Shown here one piece after another: positions 39,426-53,200 of a DNA stretch of 64,000 nt. This DNA comes from Heterodera schachtii. Taxonomy: Eukaryota; Nematoda; Chromadorea; Rhabditida; Heteroderidae. The stretch is from assembly GCA_023374025.1 (NCBI GenBank), contig SIJG01000004.1, positions 1,919,226-1,983,225 on the forward strand, read 5' to 3'. The notes beneath the pieces were generated by a model. It was not told where the DNA came from and made no database searches. It saw nothing but the letters and a program-made list of their open reading frames with translations. Made by a program: the position numbers and the translations under genes. Numbering within the stretch: position 1 is the stretch's first letter; every line of letters starts with the position of its first letter.

Positions 39426-40639
39426 AAGAAAGGTGAGAAAAACTTTACTTAAAGATAAAGGTGCTTGTGCTCACTGGTTCGCATTTAGGTTCATTTATTT
39501 AACTGTCTTTAATATGATAAACCCCGCCCCAATCCGCCCATCCTCACCTCATTAACCCTAATTAACCCTAATTAGCCCACCTCATTCGCTCCCTGCTGAT
39601 GCTGTTGATGTTGGCGCCGAAGGTGGAACACGCGAAGAGAAAGTGCGAGGGAACGAAATTTCATTGAAAAAAAAGGGCAACGACAGACGAAAGGGCAATA
39701 AATTAATTAATTAGGCAATTAAAAATAAAAATGTCTAAAAAACATTCAATCATTTATTCAGATAAATAAAAAAACAATGCTAAGCAAAAAACAGTTCAAA
39801 TAAAGTCGAGCAGTCAAAAAATGTTAAATTTGAATTTCTTGGGGAACGAATTATGTTCAAAATCAGAGATTAAATAATGTTTTATGGCTTCGTAATTCCG
39901 ATCGAAAGCCAAAAGCGAAAAAAACCCTTTTATGCCAACGAAGAAGCCAAAGATAATTTGATTGTGCCGGGGGGGGGGGGAGGACACCCGAGGCAAATTG
40001 AGTGAGTGCTTCGGCCGACCCTAAAGCTCATCAGCAGCAGAGGCACCCATTCCAAAAGCATAGCCAAGAAAGGGGGGAAAGGGGGGGGGGGGAAGGGAAG
40101 GGAAGGGAAAGGGTGTCCATCCGTTGCCGAACTGCCCCACGTTCCCTGGGGGCACGACACTCGCATTCACTCATTTCATTCATTTTGCCATTGTCCCCCC
40201 CCGGGCAAAGAATGCGACGAAAAGGGGGGGGGGATAATTGGAGAAGAGCGAAACGAAGAGATGGAAGGAGTTCAACGAACCCAAAGAAGAGGTGGGAAAG
40301 TGTTTTGACAGAATAAAATAAGAGACAGCGACTTTGGAGGGAATGAATTAGGTAATTAGTAAAATAATTAATTAAATTAATGACCCAATTAAATAATTAA
40401 CGCAAAAATAATGGAAGAACTGGAAAAAACTTGAACTTAAAAATGAATTCACTCATCAGAACAAATGAAAATGAGAGAAAATGCGAAGAATGGAAAGAAT
40501 TAAAGTAAAAATTTAAATTTTTAAATAAATAAATTGAAATTTTGAGAAAATCCAAAAGATGGCGGAAAGAAAGGAATGGCACAGATAAAGAAGAGGAGAC
40601 GGGAAAAGCATAAAATCATCTTTGGTGGAGAAACCTGCC

Positions 40640-41085
40640 GAAAGAAAGAGGGAGAGAGAGAGAGAATGAGGAGGGAAGAGGTGAGGAAGAGAGAGAGAGA
40701 GAGAGAGGGAAGAGAAATAGAGAGAGTGAGGGGGGGGGGGAAGAGTGAGTGGAAGAGAGAGGAAGAGAGAGGGAGAGGGAGATAATAAGGAAAGAGAAGG
40801 GTGGAGAGAGTTAGTGGAAGAGAGAGGGAGAGAGAGATAATAAGGAAAGAGAAGGGTGGAGAGAGTTAGTAGAAGAGAGAGGGAGAGAGAGATAATAAGG
40901 AAAGAGAAGGGTGGAGAGAGTGAGTGGAAAAGAGAGGGAGAGAGAGACAATAAGGAAAGAGAAGGGTGGAGAGAGTGAGTCGAAGAGAGAGGAAGAGAGA
41001 GGGGGGGGAGAGTGAGTGGAAGAGAGAGGAAGAGAGAGGGAGAGAGGGGGGGGGGAAGAGAGAGTGGAAGAGAAGAGAGACAAAG
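40640..41085. repeat. purine minisatellite, about 60-bp unit
   Basis: Tandem units beginning GATAATAAGGAAAGAGAAGG and continuing GTGGAGAGAGTTAGTGGAAG, clearest between 40780 and 41000 (four copies), within a longer GAGA-rich block. A short (CACTT)n run follows at 41190-41225. Confidence 0.8.
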
Positions 41086-44000
41086 AAAAGGCGGCGCTTA
41101 AATGTAATGTATAAAAAGGAAAACGAGTCTTTTCATTTCTTTTATTCTTTTCATTATTTATTTATTTACCTACTTTCTTTCAACACACTCATTCACTTCA
41201 CTTCACTTCACTTCACTTCACTTCATTCCCTTGCTGTTTTCTCTCCGTTTGTTTGTCGTTTTTTTTTTTGCCAATAATACATAATTCATTTTAAATTTTA
41301 AATGCCCTCGCAATTAAGTGACTATAATCAGACTCCCAACTGAAAATTTTAAAATCAGTATTTGGCCAACAAAAAAAAACGATCAATTTTTGCAGTTATG
41401 AGCATTTTTAAGAAAAAATAAGTTATTGAGGCCTGGCGGTACCGGTAGCCAACGCCTGGAAAAATTTTTGGAATTTTCTTTGAAAACTTTGGAATTTTTG
41501 GTAACGGTTTTACATAAAAAGGGCCATTTTTGAGGATTTTTTCCAAAATCAGCAACTCAAAAAAACATGATTGACCCCACGAAAAGCATCAAAATGATGA
41601 TAAATCAGCATAGTTTGGAGCCCTGACTATAAATTAATGGATGTATGTTTATTAGTAAAATTGAATAATTAATGGGAAACAGAAGATTGAGTGGAAATAT
41701 GCGTGACGAAAAACAAAACACCGGGGAAACGGTGGAAAGAGCCGAATATAATTCCAAGGACTGATTGGAATTTGCAAGGGCATGGCAGAAAAATATATAT
41801 GTGAATTTATGAAACCCAAGGACTTTTACGCCTGATAAATCAGTTAAAATTTATTTATTTATTTGCAATTGGAGCGTTATATTAAAAAAATGAGAAATTA
41901 AATTACTTTTTTTTCATTTAAATAGTGCATTTAGGGCAAAAAAGTTTTATTGGCATATTTTTCAAATTCAATGGATTATCGTGTCTTTATTTTCGTGTCT
42001 TTTTTCTTAACTATACAAAATCACAACGACTGCCGCATTTTGAGTTTTTAGTCGTTATGACCAAAGTTCCACAAATGTACAGCAGGACGATTCGTTTAAT
42101 CGGCAGAATTTGTATTTTTTGTATTTGGCATCCGAAGATGGCATTTGGCCAAGGGAAAGGGACGGCGGCGAGTGAAAGCAACGAAATGACAGTCGTTTAG
42201 TGGCCAGGAGAAGTTGGACTTATGTTGCTAGGATTCGTAGGGTTTCTCAGCATCATCGACCAACAAACAGCGAAAGAATGGAACAGTCAATGGAAAAGCG
42301 AACGAACAATTGCAAATGCCAAGGACAAATGGGCCGAAAAGGCCGAAATTACGGAAATGTCCACGCATTCGGCAATTATTCGCTTCATTATTTTAAGGGA
42401 CGACGGAGGATCGAATTTCAACGAAAAAGGCAAAAATGGGCAAATTGGGGAGAGAAGAGAAGCAAATGGGGGGGGGGGAAGCAGCAAAAATAAAACAAAA
42501 CGGGGCAAACTCAAAATAAAAATGGCAATTGGTGATGATTTGGAACGGACGAAGCGATTAAATTTACGAGGAGAGGGGGTAATTAAAAAGAGGGGAATAA
42601 TTGGGAAAAGCAAAGGGAGAGCCAATTAAATGAGAACTGACGTAAAGCAAAACTAAGCTTGACAGTCAGCTGGTGAACTTTAATCTTTTTCCGAGGCTAT
42701 TTTCGCTTCTTCGATCGATTTTAGCTCATTTAGCCGATTGACAGCCGCGTTAATCCGAATGAATGAATGTTTGTTAAATTAAGTGAAACTTAAAAAACCC
42801 AAGATTGGGAAGAAACGGAGAAAAGCGGAAAAGCGGAAAAGAGGGGGGGGGGGGAAAGCATGGGACAGGGGGGGGGGACAATGAGGTGGGAATGGGGGGG
42901 GGGATATGACAGGGAGACTTGGGACGGGGAATGAGCGGAGAGTCGGCCAAACGATGAAAAAAGCGAAGCATCGAAAAAGTCATCGCAATTCAATTTAAAT
43001 TTAAAAAGATTTAATGGAACATTAGTTTGTTTACTAAAAATGTGACCACCGGCTTTCCAAAATGGCCTTCCTTCCGTGTCACTGCCTTTTTCTCCTTCCA
43101 ATGGCACTCAAAGCGACGGGAGACGAAACGAAAATAATTAATTTAGAATTATTTATGAAAGTGGTGAAAATGGGCGAGGAGAGAAAAACACAGCGGAAAA
43201 GCGCAAAAAAAAGGCATTTGACAAATCAAAATTATTTGAACAATTGTTAAATATGTTAAAGCGGAATTTGCTGCTTGCCTTTGTATTCCATTGGAAAGTT
43301 CGGCACTTTGGGTGGCATTAGAGAAATGGGCAAAAGTGAAACAGAAAAGAGAAGTTTCCCGAGAGAGATTAATGGGTTCGATATGATTGAGGAGCAAATC
43401 AGGCACTAGTGAAGGCTGATCAGATCAGAAAGATCAGTGGACAGAATATTGTCACTGTTCAAAACGGAGGAAATGCCATTCATTCCCCCGCCCCCGAGTT
43501 TTTTTCAAACGCTTTTCAATTCAATTCAATTGCCCCCCCCCCCCTTTTAATTCCCTTTTCCCGCATTTCCTCTACTTTCTTTCTGCTTGTGTTTCCCAAA
43601 ACATCTCTTTGACCCAACAAATAAGGAAAGTTCGGAAGGCATGCTAATCAGTGAAGTGACAAAGCCAAACACTGAAAATCAATCAAAAAACATTCATCCG
43701 ATCATTTTTTGTTTTTTTAAATCTTTTATTTTCTTAATTCATAAGTTCGCTTCTTTACTTTTTGAGGACATTTAAAACTCCTTAAATTGTGGGAATATTA
43801 ATTAAAATTAATTACCCCTAATTGGTCTCGTGGTGGTCGCAACGACGCGGTGGGGAATTCCATGAAAATGCACCCAATCAGACGATAAAAATGAAAAAAA
43901 AGTGATCACACGGACAAAAGGTCTGCTGGTCAAAACAAATTATCGCTGTGTCGGAATGATCCCCTTCCCCCCCCCCCCCCTTTTACTTTGATTTTTACTT

Positions 44001-44386
44001 TCTTTTTCCAAAAAATAATAGGCAATTTCGTATTTTTCAGTAAGTCCCTTGTGACTTTTTACTAAAATTCATCACATCACGCAATTCTGTCGTCCACTGT
44101 TATCGGTTTGGTGGGGGGGGGGGGGGGAAAGGCACCCCCAGGGGAATCCCCAAACATTGCTTAAACGGAGGCAAACATTATCACTTGAGAAAATGACTGC
44201 TCTCCCATTGGCCTAATCATTTGGGCGGAATCACTTTCACTTTACTTAGCTCTGTGCCCACCCCCCGCCGGGGGGGGGGGGGAGGGATTCCCTAATTGAT
44301 GGGTGACAAGGGACCAAAGGACAAATGTGAAGTCATCTGTCATGGTCCCCCTTCCTTTTCCTCTCTCCATGGTACGGTCCCCTGGG

Positions 44387-44930
44387 CATGGTTCCTCTTC
44401 CCCTTCATCCTTGGTACGGTCCCCTATTGGCATGGTTCCTCTTCCCCTTCATCCTTGGCCCCATTGGCATGGTTCCTCTTCCCCTTCATCCTTGGTACGG
44501 TCCCCTTGGGTATGGTTCCTCTTCCCCTTCATCCTTGGTACGGTCCCTTGGGTATGCTTCCTCTTCCCCTTCATCCTTGGTACGGTCCCTTGGGTATGGT
44601 TCCTCTTCCCCTTCATCCTTGGTACGTCCCCATTGGCATGGTTCCTCTTCCCCTTCATCCTTGGTACGTCCCCATTGGCATGGTTCCTCTTCCCCTTCAT
44701 CCTTGGTACGGTCCCCATGGCATGGTTCCTCTTCCCTTCATCCTTGGTACGGTCGCTATTGGCATGGTTCCTCTTCCCCTCCCTCCATTCTTGGTACGGT
44801 CCCTTGGGTATGGTTCCTCTTCCCCTTCATCCTTGGTACGTCCCCATTGGCATGGTTCCTCTTCCCCCTTCATCCTTGGCCCCATTGGCATGGTTCCTCT
44901 TCCCCTTCATCCTTGGTACCATTGTTTTGT
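44387..44930. repeat. minisatellite of about 43 bp, 13 copies
   Basis: Units contain CATGGTTCCTCTTCCCCTTC, then ATCCTTGGTACGGTCCCC and TTGGGTATGG variants, starting near 44387, 44431, 44468, 44511 and onward to 44889. Unit lengths vary from 37 to about 50 bp. All three + frames and one - frame stay open because the unit has no stop codon, so the open frames are not evidence of a gene. Confidence 0.9.
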
Positions 44931-46021
44931 TTGTGCCATGACGTGAATTAAAAGCACAAACAGTGTTTATCTGTGTTTTTGTGATGGCACAATCAACACA
45001 AAACAACGCTTTCTTCACTGCTCTCTCATCAGACAGTGTCTGCTGCTGCTTGTCCGTCTATCATCGCCCCATTTGTGTCCCTCCATTATCTTTCCACCGT
45101 TTTATTCGTCTCTTTGTCTCTCACCGCTCTCCTTCTCTCCCTTTTCTCTATCCCCATCGCTTCTCTCCTCCCCCTCTCTCTCTCTCACCCTTTGTCTCTC
45201 TCTCTCTCTCCTTTATTTTCTACTCTTTCTGATCACTTTTTTCGTCCGCCCATTCGGAGTTTTCTCCCCAAATTTCGTGGATAGGCAAAGCAATGGGCCG
45301 AGATACCGTTGATGAGCGAGGGTTGCACCACCAATCGCGAAGCAAAACCAAAAACATCCTCGACGAGTGATAAACGCCGCCGGGGGGGGGGGGGGGAGGG
45401 AATTCGGCAGGGGTCGGAAGGGCCTTCGCTTCCATTGCAAATGATTTCTTTGATTCTTTCCTCCGTTTCATTTTGCTATTCTTGCGAAATTTAATTTGAT
45501 AACTTTCTTCCGTGGTGGAAGGGCTGCTTGTGTTGTTCACCTTTTAATTAATTGAGGTGAATTTGTTAATTTTTCATTTCGTCGAAATTCATAGGCCAAT
45601 TAATTTGTTAATTCATTGAAATTTGAATACATTAAAATGAAAATATTTCCATTTGCCGAAAGCAACTTTCATCAGTTTCATTCCATTCATTCGGTGCTCC
45701 CCCATCAAAATGTGCTGCTGCTGATAGAAATTGTTGACCACCGCTAATATTCCCCCCGGGGGGGGGGGGGGGGGAGAGTGAGGGAGGGGGGGGGGGGCAG
45801 TGATTGCGAAGTCCGTCGATTACCCCCCCCCCCCTCCCCCCCTCCCCCCCCCTCCCTCTGCTCACACTTTTTATCATTTCATTTCTTACCCTTCCGTTTA
45901 TTATTGCCCTAGCCTCAATTACGCCCTCCCCATTTGATCAGATTCTCTCAATGAGCTATTCTCGCAGCATTTCTTCTGATGCCGTGCCCCTCTCCCCCCA
46001 CTCTTTGATCAGTCGTCGCAG

Positions 46022-48201
46022 GTTTCCCCTCTCTGCCCACCGTTGTGTTGGAGGCCCGCGACTTGGCCACCAAATCGGTCGTTGTGTTCAAAGAGAGGGC
46101 CGAGGTGAAGCGACTGATCGCACTGGAGCAAGTCGCGTCGGGCAAAACATTGATCAGAGTGAATGTAAGCGACCAGCACAAAAATGACTGATCAGCTGAG
46201 CAAACTCTGTCAGAATGTGTCCCCAATGGTCAGCCGCGAATCCATCCGCGTCGAAGGCCAACGCGGCGCTTTGATCCTCGAGGTGGAATACGAAGAGACG
46301 CCGCAACTCAGCGGAGGTTGGGACGGAGACGAATTGGAAAAGGTGAAAGAACATTGTTTTGCGAGACCAAACGTCGCAAACAGTTGCAGCAGTTGGAAAG
46401 AGAGACGAACGAATTGGAATTGCGAATTGCCGAACTGAACGACCAAATTGAGGTGTTGCAGAGACGGCTCGATGTTCTTGACGGGGTGGCAAAACAGGTG
46501 GGACAGGGAAATGGCAAAATGGAAAAACGGAGAGTCATCTGACAATGAGCAGGCAAATCCCTTTCAGATTGGGAAAAATGCCATTGTGTCGACGGAGACG
46601 GAATCGCCACGGAGGTGCCAAGTAACAATGCCAAACACAGTGCCAAACGTAGTTTTGAGCCAACAAAAGGGAAACACGGCACAGACGAACAACGGCACCA
46701 ATCAGCAGCAAGTGGCAGTGGCACCGGCGAGTCTTTTTCTGCTCTGTGAAGACTCAATGAAGAATTTGACGTCATTCTTGGATTATTACGGTGGGTGGAA
46801 ATGTTCATGAAAAAAATTAAAATTTCCATCAAAATTAAATTAATTATGCTTTTAATAATAAAAATCAAATGAGCAACGGGCAAATGAAAAAGTGACAGAT
46901 AATTAATTAATAATTGCGTAGGAAAAACAGCCGGAGAAACGCGCAGAGAAATGCGCGAGAAGAACAAACAAATGGGCGAACTGAAGGAGAGACACGTGAG
47001 GACGGAGTGGGAGCTGAACAAACGGCGCGGGAGAATGGAATATGACAAGAACAGAAGGCGAGAAAAGGGGGAGAAACGGAGGGACGGACAATCAAACGGA
47101 AAACATCGCTTAAGGGCAATTGGCATACTGATCGAAGTGCCCGAGGCGTCGTTGGATGTCGAGCTGCACTTGATTTACCAAGTGTTCGGCTGCTCTTGGC
47201 GTCCCGCTTACTCTCTGAGGGCGTCAACTTCGGGGGGTAAACCACGCAAAATGGCACTTCCATTAATCTGGGAAACCGAAGGTGTGCTGAATGGTTCTGT
47301 GGGTGAGCAGAAGGAGGGGGAGGGGGAGGAGGAGGACTGTTCGGAAGCGGTGCTGCTTTCCTACCACGGCATGGTGGAGCAGAACACAGACGAGGTCAGC
47401 CCATTAAACAAGCGGATGAGCTTAACCCAAGGCTCAGGACTGGGACAACGTGGAGTTGATCCTCAGCACTGCGCTGCCCTGCTCCACCAGTGCCATCCCG
47501 GCACTGCCAACAGTCACTGCGATGCTGCAAAGGACGGCACTCAGGTGGCGGACCGCTCTTGGTCAAACTTTCTTATCGCTTCTGTCCCAGCGGTTTCCGC
47601 TCGCGCAATGTTTCGTCCGCCTCAAATCGCCGTAAGCCGAACAGTCGGCTGGCGACCGTCTCGCAAGAGGAATTGGACGCGGGGATTGGCTCATTTGACT
47701 ACAACGAATTGGTGGACGCACATCACCTGCAGCAACAGTTGCAGCAACAGCTCCAAACGCGCGGTCTTTCTGCTCACGGAAGCGGATCGGAGCAGGGCAG
47801 CAGCGCATCCGCTGACCAAATTCCGTCCACGCACTTCCAAGTGGACCAACACTGCTCAATCCCGGCGGACGGACAGCAGCACAAAGTGAGGGGAAGCAAA
47901 AAAACGAATGGGGAGGGGAAGGGAAGAGAAAGGGAATGAAAGGAGGAGATGGGGAAGGGAAATGGGGATGAAGGAAAGGGAATGAAAGGAGGGGTGGGGG
48001 GAGGGGGAAAAGGGGATGAAGTAAAAGGAATGAAAGGAGGAGATTGGGGAAGGGAAGAGAAAGGGAATGAAAGGAGGCGGGGAAGAGGGATGAAGGAAAG
48101 GGAATGAAAGGAGGAGATTGGGGAAGGGAAATGGGGATGAAGGAAAGGGTAATGAAAGGAGGAGATTGGGGAAGGGAAATGGGGATGAAGGAAGGGTATG
48201 A

Positions 48202-48239
<38 letters not shown>

Positions 48240-49280
48240 GAGGGGGAGGGGAGGGGCGAGAAGCGGGCCAACTGATGAGTTTCAACTGTTGTTTAAATCG
48301 GCTTCTTCTTTCTTCCTTCCCTTTTTGTCCCATTTGTCTGTCCCTGTTAAACTGTTCCGTTTGTCTGCTTCTGATGTTGCCATTTGTCTTTTCAGGTGGA
48401 CATTGCGCACATCGAATTGACCCCCACCCTTTGGCATGAGTGTGTGCCCTCCCGTCTTTGCAGTGCCTTCGTTTCGTGCGTTCGTTTGTTGGCATTTCGT
48501 CCCATTTTGCCTCTTTAGTGCCCAACTCGTCAACTCTTCCCAACTTCCGCTTTTGCCCGGCCCTCTCTCCGTTTTCTTCAACAACACTTTCACTTCGACG
48601 GTTCCCCCTTATCCATTTTTAATATTAATATTATTCTCTCTCAGACTCATCTCAACTTGGTGTTACCCGGTGAAGAGTTTCGGTGTCTTTTGGGGGTCGA
48701 TCCGGCATTGAAAGTTGAGTACAAAAGGGCACAACTGTCCAATCAGCAAGTAAAGCAGCCAAATTTGGCACTCTTTGCACGCAATTGACCCCAAGGTCGG
48801 CTTCATGTCCCGCTCGTGCCTTTGCACCCATGAGCAGGTCATTTCGCTTCGAAATGCAAAAGCGTCCCAAAGCTGTCGCGTTACGGTGCGCGAGCCCATC
48901 CCAAAGGCGGCGGATGAGAAAATCAAAGTGAGTGAAACGAATTAAGAAATTTAAATTGCTTTTAATTTCAGATTTCTCTGCTGCAGCCCGACTTAAAGGC
49001 GCAGAGAGCGGAGGCGCGACTTTTGGCCAAGGAAAGCCAATTGGAATGGACCGTCAAATTGGGGCCGGGCGAACAGAGAGAAATGAGCGTGAAATGGACG
49101 GCGGAATATCCGGCACAAGAGGTAAAGCGAAGGCAGAAGCAAAGTGCAGTGCCATTCTCAGAGTGTGCTCCTCAGCAGCTCTTCCGCCCCTTCGGCCTTT
49201 GTTCAGCCGCTCGCATCGACGCAATTATTGGCAGGACGAACCCACTGAACAAAACGAAGCACACTCCGTGCAATTACTAA
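46022..49280 (+). CDS. DUF4140/DUF4139 protein (C. elegans F37C4.5-like)
   Basis: Exons 46022-46164, 46214-46342, 46366-46497, 46568-46790, 46922-47394, 47438-47544, 47591-47885, 48396-48475, 48519-48600, 48645-48749, 48796-48927 and 48972-49280; the first exon is missing. DUF4140 shows TKSVVVFKERAEVKRLI and NVSPMVSRESIRVEG, followed by a coiled coil (LQQLERETNELELRIAELND). DUF4139 shows the strand pattern HLIYQVFGCSWRPAYSLRAS, SYHGMVEQNTDEDWDNVEL, LPLLPGPLSVFF, LNLVLPGEEFRCLLGVDPAL and WTVKLGPGEQREMSVKW. The family is widespread and its function uncertain. Exons 2 and 3 are in different frames only 23 bp apart, so that junction is unclear; a GTGGAA donor at 46282 would give an 84-bp intron but loses a strand. 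A donor at 49122 could shorten the C-terminus. Confidence 0.85.
47936..48242. repeat. purine minisatellite in a DUF4139-gene intron
   Basis: Units of about 40 bp, GGAATGAAAGGAGGAGATTG then GGGAAGGGAAATGGGGATGA, six imperfect copies, ending in a G-run of more than 25 bp (about 48208-48238). It fills most of the 510-bp intron 47886-48395. Confidence 0.8.
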
Positions 49281-50261
49281 TAAATTAATTGCTTTTAATT
49301 TGATATTTATTTATGCCAACTTTCACTTTCAATTTTAGTAATTCGTTTTTTTTTTTTTTTGCTTATTTTGCAATTTTTGACAATGAATAAATAAAATTAA
49401 TGAAAGAATGAACGGAAAAATGAATGAATTGAAAACGCAATTGGGCGGGGGGGGGGGGGTAACTGTTAATGGAAGCGACGGACGACGAATTAATTCTCTG
49501 TCCAGCAGTGCCCCCCCCCCCATTTTTGTTGAATAATTGCCCATCTGTCCTTTGGCCCCTCGTCATCTTTTACCAAATTTATTTGATGCCATTTGAAAGT
49601 CTAAATTTGGCATTTAAAATATGAAAGCGATGCTCCTTGGATGGATCAATGATTTTACTATTTTTGATTTTTCATTCATTGCCTTACCTTTGGTGATGCG
49701 AACATTGCCCAATTGCTAAAATCCATCAGTGAAATGAAATTCGATCCGTCCCTTTTCCTTTTTTTCCTTTTGCCGCTTTCCGTCCTTCTGTGATTTTTTT
49801 GATTTCCTGATTAATAAATATGTAATGATTGTTGTTTGTTTGTTTTGTTTGTGCTTATTTATTTATTTGTTTGTTGTTTTGTCCCATTCTCTCCATTATT
49901 CCCTTTTTATCACCAATTAATTGCCCATCGGATCAACCAAATCCCCCCCCCCCTATCAGTCCCCCCCCCGCCCTTTCTCTTCTCCCCCTTTCGCCCCGCC
50001 GTTTTCTTTTCCTTCCCCTCTCACCGTTTTTCCTATCATTTTGACTTGTGAACGCAATGGCCCATTGAAAGTGACTGGCGGCGGAGATTATTTTTCACTA
50101 ACCGACAAAAATTATTTTTTAATCACTTCGATTAAACGTTAAAATTAATTCATCAAATCATTCATAGCCTCATTTGTTCAATATAATTAGACAATTCAAC
50201 TCAAATTAAATGTTATTTTATTAAATTAATTACTTATGCAAAACGGCGCGGCAAACCAAAA
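49281..50261. other. intergenic stretch upstream of fibulin
   Basis: AT-rich DNA with T-, G- and C-runs and a pyrimidine tract at 49950-50035. No gene seen. Likely contains the fibulin promoter. Confidence 0.4.
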
Positions 50262-53200
50262 ATGGACCACCCGAACATTTTGTTCCCTTCTCTGATCATC
50301 ATCTTTTTTCTGATCGCCTCTTTCGGCACTTCTAATGAACTTTCGAGTTGTTGTGCCGGCGGCTCACGTCATTTGCGCGAGCACGGCAATTGCCATGGAT
50401 TAAGGGCAGGTCAAATTTTGACAGAAGAAACCATTTTGCCAAATAAAACGCCAAGACAAATAAATCAAAAATAGGCCCATGCTAAAATGTTGCGTTGAAG
50501 CAGGATCAACGCCCACCTGTGTCCGTTCGGCTTCCATCTGTTGCCTGAGGGCTCTGATCGATGCTTCGTGCCAAGCCGGCGTATTGTATGCCCAGCGGCA
50601 TAAAATGTGCGCTACCGTAATCATCAGCGAATTGGCAGGAGGCGCCAAAAAGGTTTTTGAAAATTTGATCAAAAGGTAAAGCTAAGTTTGGAGGAGTGCT
50701 GCGATTGTTGTTTGTTGGCCTACGAATTGTCGCAAAGGGGCGAAAGATGCGCAGCGCCCAAAGGGTTTTGAGTTGTTGGCAAAGGCACAGCACAAAACGC
50801 ACTGTGTTTAGGTTCAGCCCGGACTGTTTGAACTCTTTCAACAAATGCTGTGGGAATTCGTCGGCGGAAGGGCCGCAATTAAACGGTGAATTTGGGGAGA
50901 CAATTAGGGAGGGGTTGCCGAAACGGACGGACGAAATTCAGCGCCAATGCTTTTGGCACAACCGTACCAAAGTGTTGCGGTTGCCATTGGGCCGGAAAAT
51001 GGAGGTAAAATGAAGGGACAGAGCAACAACAGTCGAGCGGAACAATTGGACGTGAATTTAGCAGATGCCAACTGTGAAAGTGCCAAATGCCAACATTTGT
51101 GCACAGTTAAAGACGACGTTGGTTGGGCTGTAATTGCAAATGATTAACTCACTAATTGTTGGTGCCGTTTAATTGATGAGCTTCTTCCCCCAGGGTTCTG
51201 TCCAGTGCAGCTGTCGTCCCGGCTTCGATTTGTCCTCCGATGGTCGTTCATGCGTTGGTTGGTTTTGCTTCGTTTTCCACAAATCGCACTTCCCCCCACT
51301 TTCCTTTGCTTTTTTCCTTTTTCTGCTATTGACTTATGCGATTTTTTGGCATAATTTTTGTGCCATTATTTCGCCACTCGTTCACTTTTGGCACTTTTCC
51401 ACATCTCTCCGAGACAAATAATGGCACTTTGTTTTTTGCTTCTCACATATCGAAATACACTCTTAAGCATGGAAACCACTTTTTCGCGGTTTTTCCATTT
51501 GCGACATTCGTCGGGAACGGTGCGCGAACGCCGTCGATGGTTACGCGTGTCGTCCATTGGGAAGAAAAAATAGGGTAGACCAGTGATCAGCTGACAATAA
51601 TAAAGCGATCGATGGGCAAAAACCGATCGATGGATGAAAAGCAATTGATCACTATGTCAAAAAAACACACACCTTGCCACCGTAACCACATTTGCCATCT
51701 TTGCATCCGTCGCAACATTTGCCACCGTAACCCACAATTTGCCACCGCTAACTTTACCAAAGTAACCAATCCACCGCTAACTTTGCCACCGTAATCCTCA
51801 ATTTTCCACCGCTAACCTTGCCACAGTAACCCACCATTTGCCACCACTAACCTTGCCACCGTAACCCACTCTTTCCAATGCCGTCCCTTTGTCCTGCACC
51901 GATGTTTAACCTTCGCAAGACGTCAACGAATGCGTCAGTTTCGGCCATTCGCTCTGTTCCGAGTTCAACACCCAATGTCTGAACTTGGAGGGCGCCTTTT
52001 CCTGCGTTTGTTCGCCCGGTTTCTATTGGAGTGACGCCGCCACTGTTTGTGTCGGTAACATTTTTTGCTTTTCCTTTTTTGGCTTTTCCCTTTGCTTTTT
52101 CCTTTATTCCCTAAGCTTTTTCTCCTTTTAAATTTCATTTTTTTGTACCGTTTCCCCGCTACCGTATCAGATGTTGACGAGTGCCTTCTCCTCGTTGACG
52201 ACTGTGCAGAGACACAACGGTGTCTGAATACGGTAGGACAGTTTTTGTTATTGGATTTTAAAGTTGCATTTAGCCCGGAGGATTCAAATGTATTAGGACT
52301 CAGTCGTGTAAATAACCAAATGCATTGTTTCGGTGATTTAAAATTTTGAGGCGGCACGGGCTATGCCATGGACAGCGAAACGGAGCAATGCGTCGGTGTG
52401 TCTTTATCATAGAAAAATTTTGGCACCTCGGCTTTTGTCCCCCTATGAATTGTTGGCATTGCATTTGCCATTTACCCCCCCCCCCCCGGCGATAGTCCCA
52501 TTTGTCCCTGGTCGGTTCAGATGTCGACGAGTGCGCCCTCGGGGCACACGACTGTGGACCGATGTACCAATGCCGTAACACCCAGGGCAGCTTCCGTTGT
52601 GTGCCGAAGCGATGCGCAGCGGACTGAAGCGATGGACCCGAACAGCGGAGAATGCAAAGTGACGGAGCAAAGGGAAAGCCGAGGAAAGGGTTCGGAAATA
52701 TTCAGTCAGTGAATTGCCCGGTCGGGTACAAAGCCATCGACGGACGCTGCGAAGACATCGACGAGTGCCGGGAGGAGACACGCCGTTGTGCCATCTTCGA
52801 AGAGTGTGGGGAAAGGGGAGGATATGGCATGGTTTAAATGATAACCGCGCAGGTGTCAACACCCCGGGCAGTTTCCGGTGCCAAGAGCAGGGCAATATGT
52901 GCTCAAATGGGTACCACATGGACAAGGACAGCGGCTTTTGCTTAGGTAAAACTGAAAGCATTCGAAAATGAAACCGAACCGAACGCAAAAATGGAAGACA
53001 CCGACGAATGCGCACGGAAAACGCACTCGTGCGAAACGGACGAACAGTGCACGAACCTCCCGGGCACATACCGCTGCAATTGCGGGGCGGGCTTCGAATT
53101 CAATGAGTTGACAATGTGAGGAGGGAAACGGTGGGTCGAACGGTAGGCAGAGACAGATACTGTAAGGGACAGACAGCCTACTGTACTGTACACAGAGAGG

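Larger units (their letters stand above)
37331..45950. other. 8.6-kb gene desert rich in simple sequence
   Basis: Apart from the repeats listed separately, this is AT-rich DNA with many AATTAATTAA-type words, G- and C-runs (for example near 38034, 39970, 43535, 44114, 44270, 45380, 45757) and no open frame I can support. It could be intergenic or a long intron or 5' region of the DUF4139 gene. Candidate frames at 42222-42629 (+) and 43149-43406 (-) were examined and not accepted. Confidence 0.5.

Noticed and set aside
38854..39452. Arg-Glu repeat and Leu-Ser repeat frames
   Set aside because: GA microsatellite composition only.
42222..42629. 135-codon open frame, Lys/Gly-rich, on the + strand
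   Set aside because: Composition like surrounding simple sequence, with a G-run inside and no recognisable motif.
44242..45018. Overlapping open frames of about 190-215 codons in all three + frames, and repeats of MKGKRNH in the - frame
   Set aside because: A tandem repeat whose unit has no stop codons keeps every frame open. No sign of selection for one frame.
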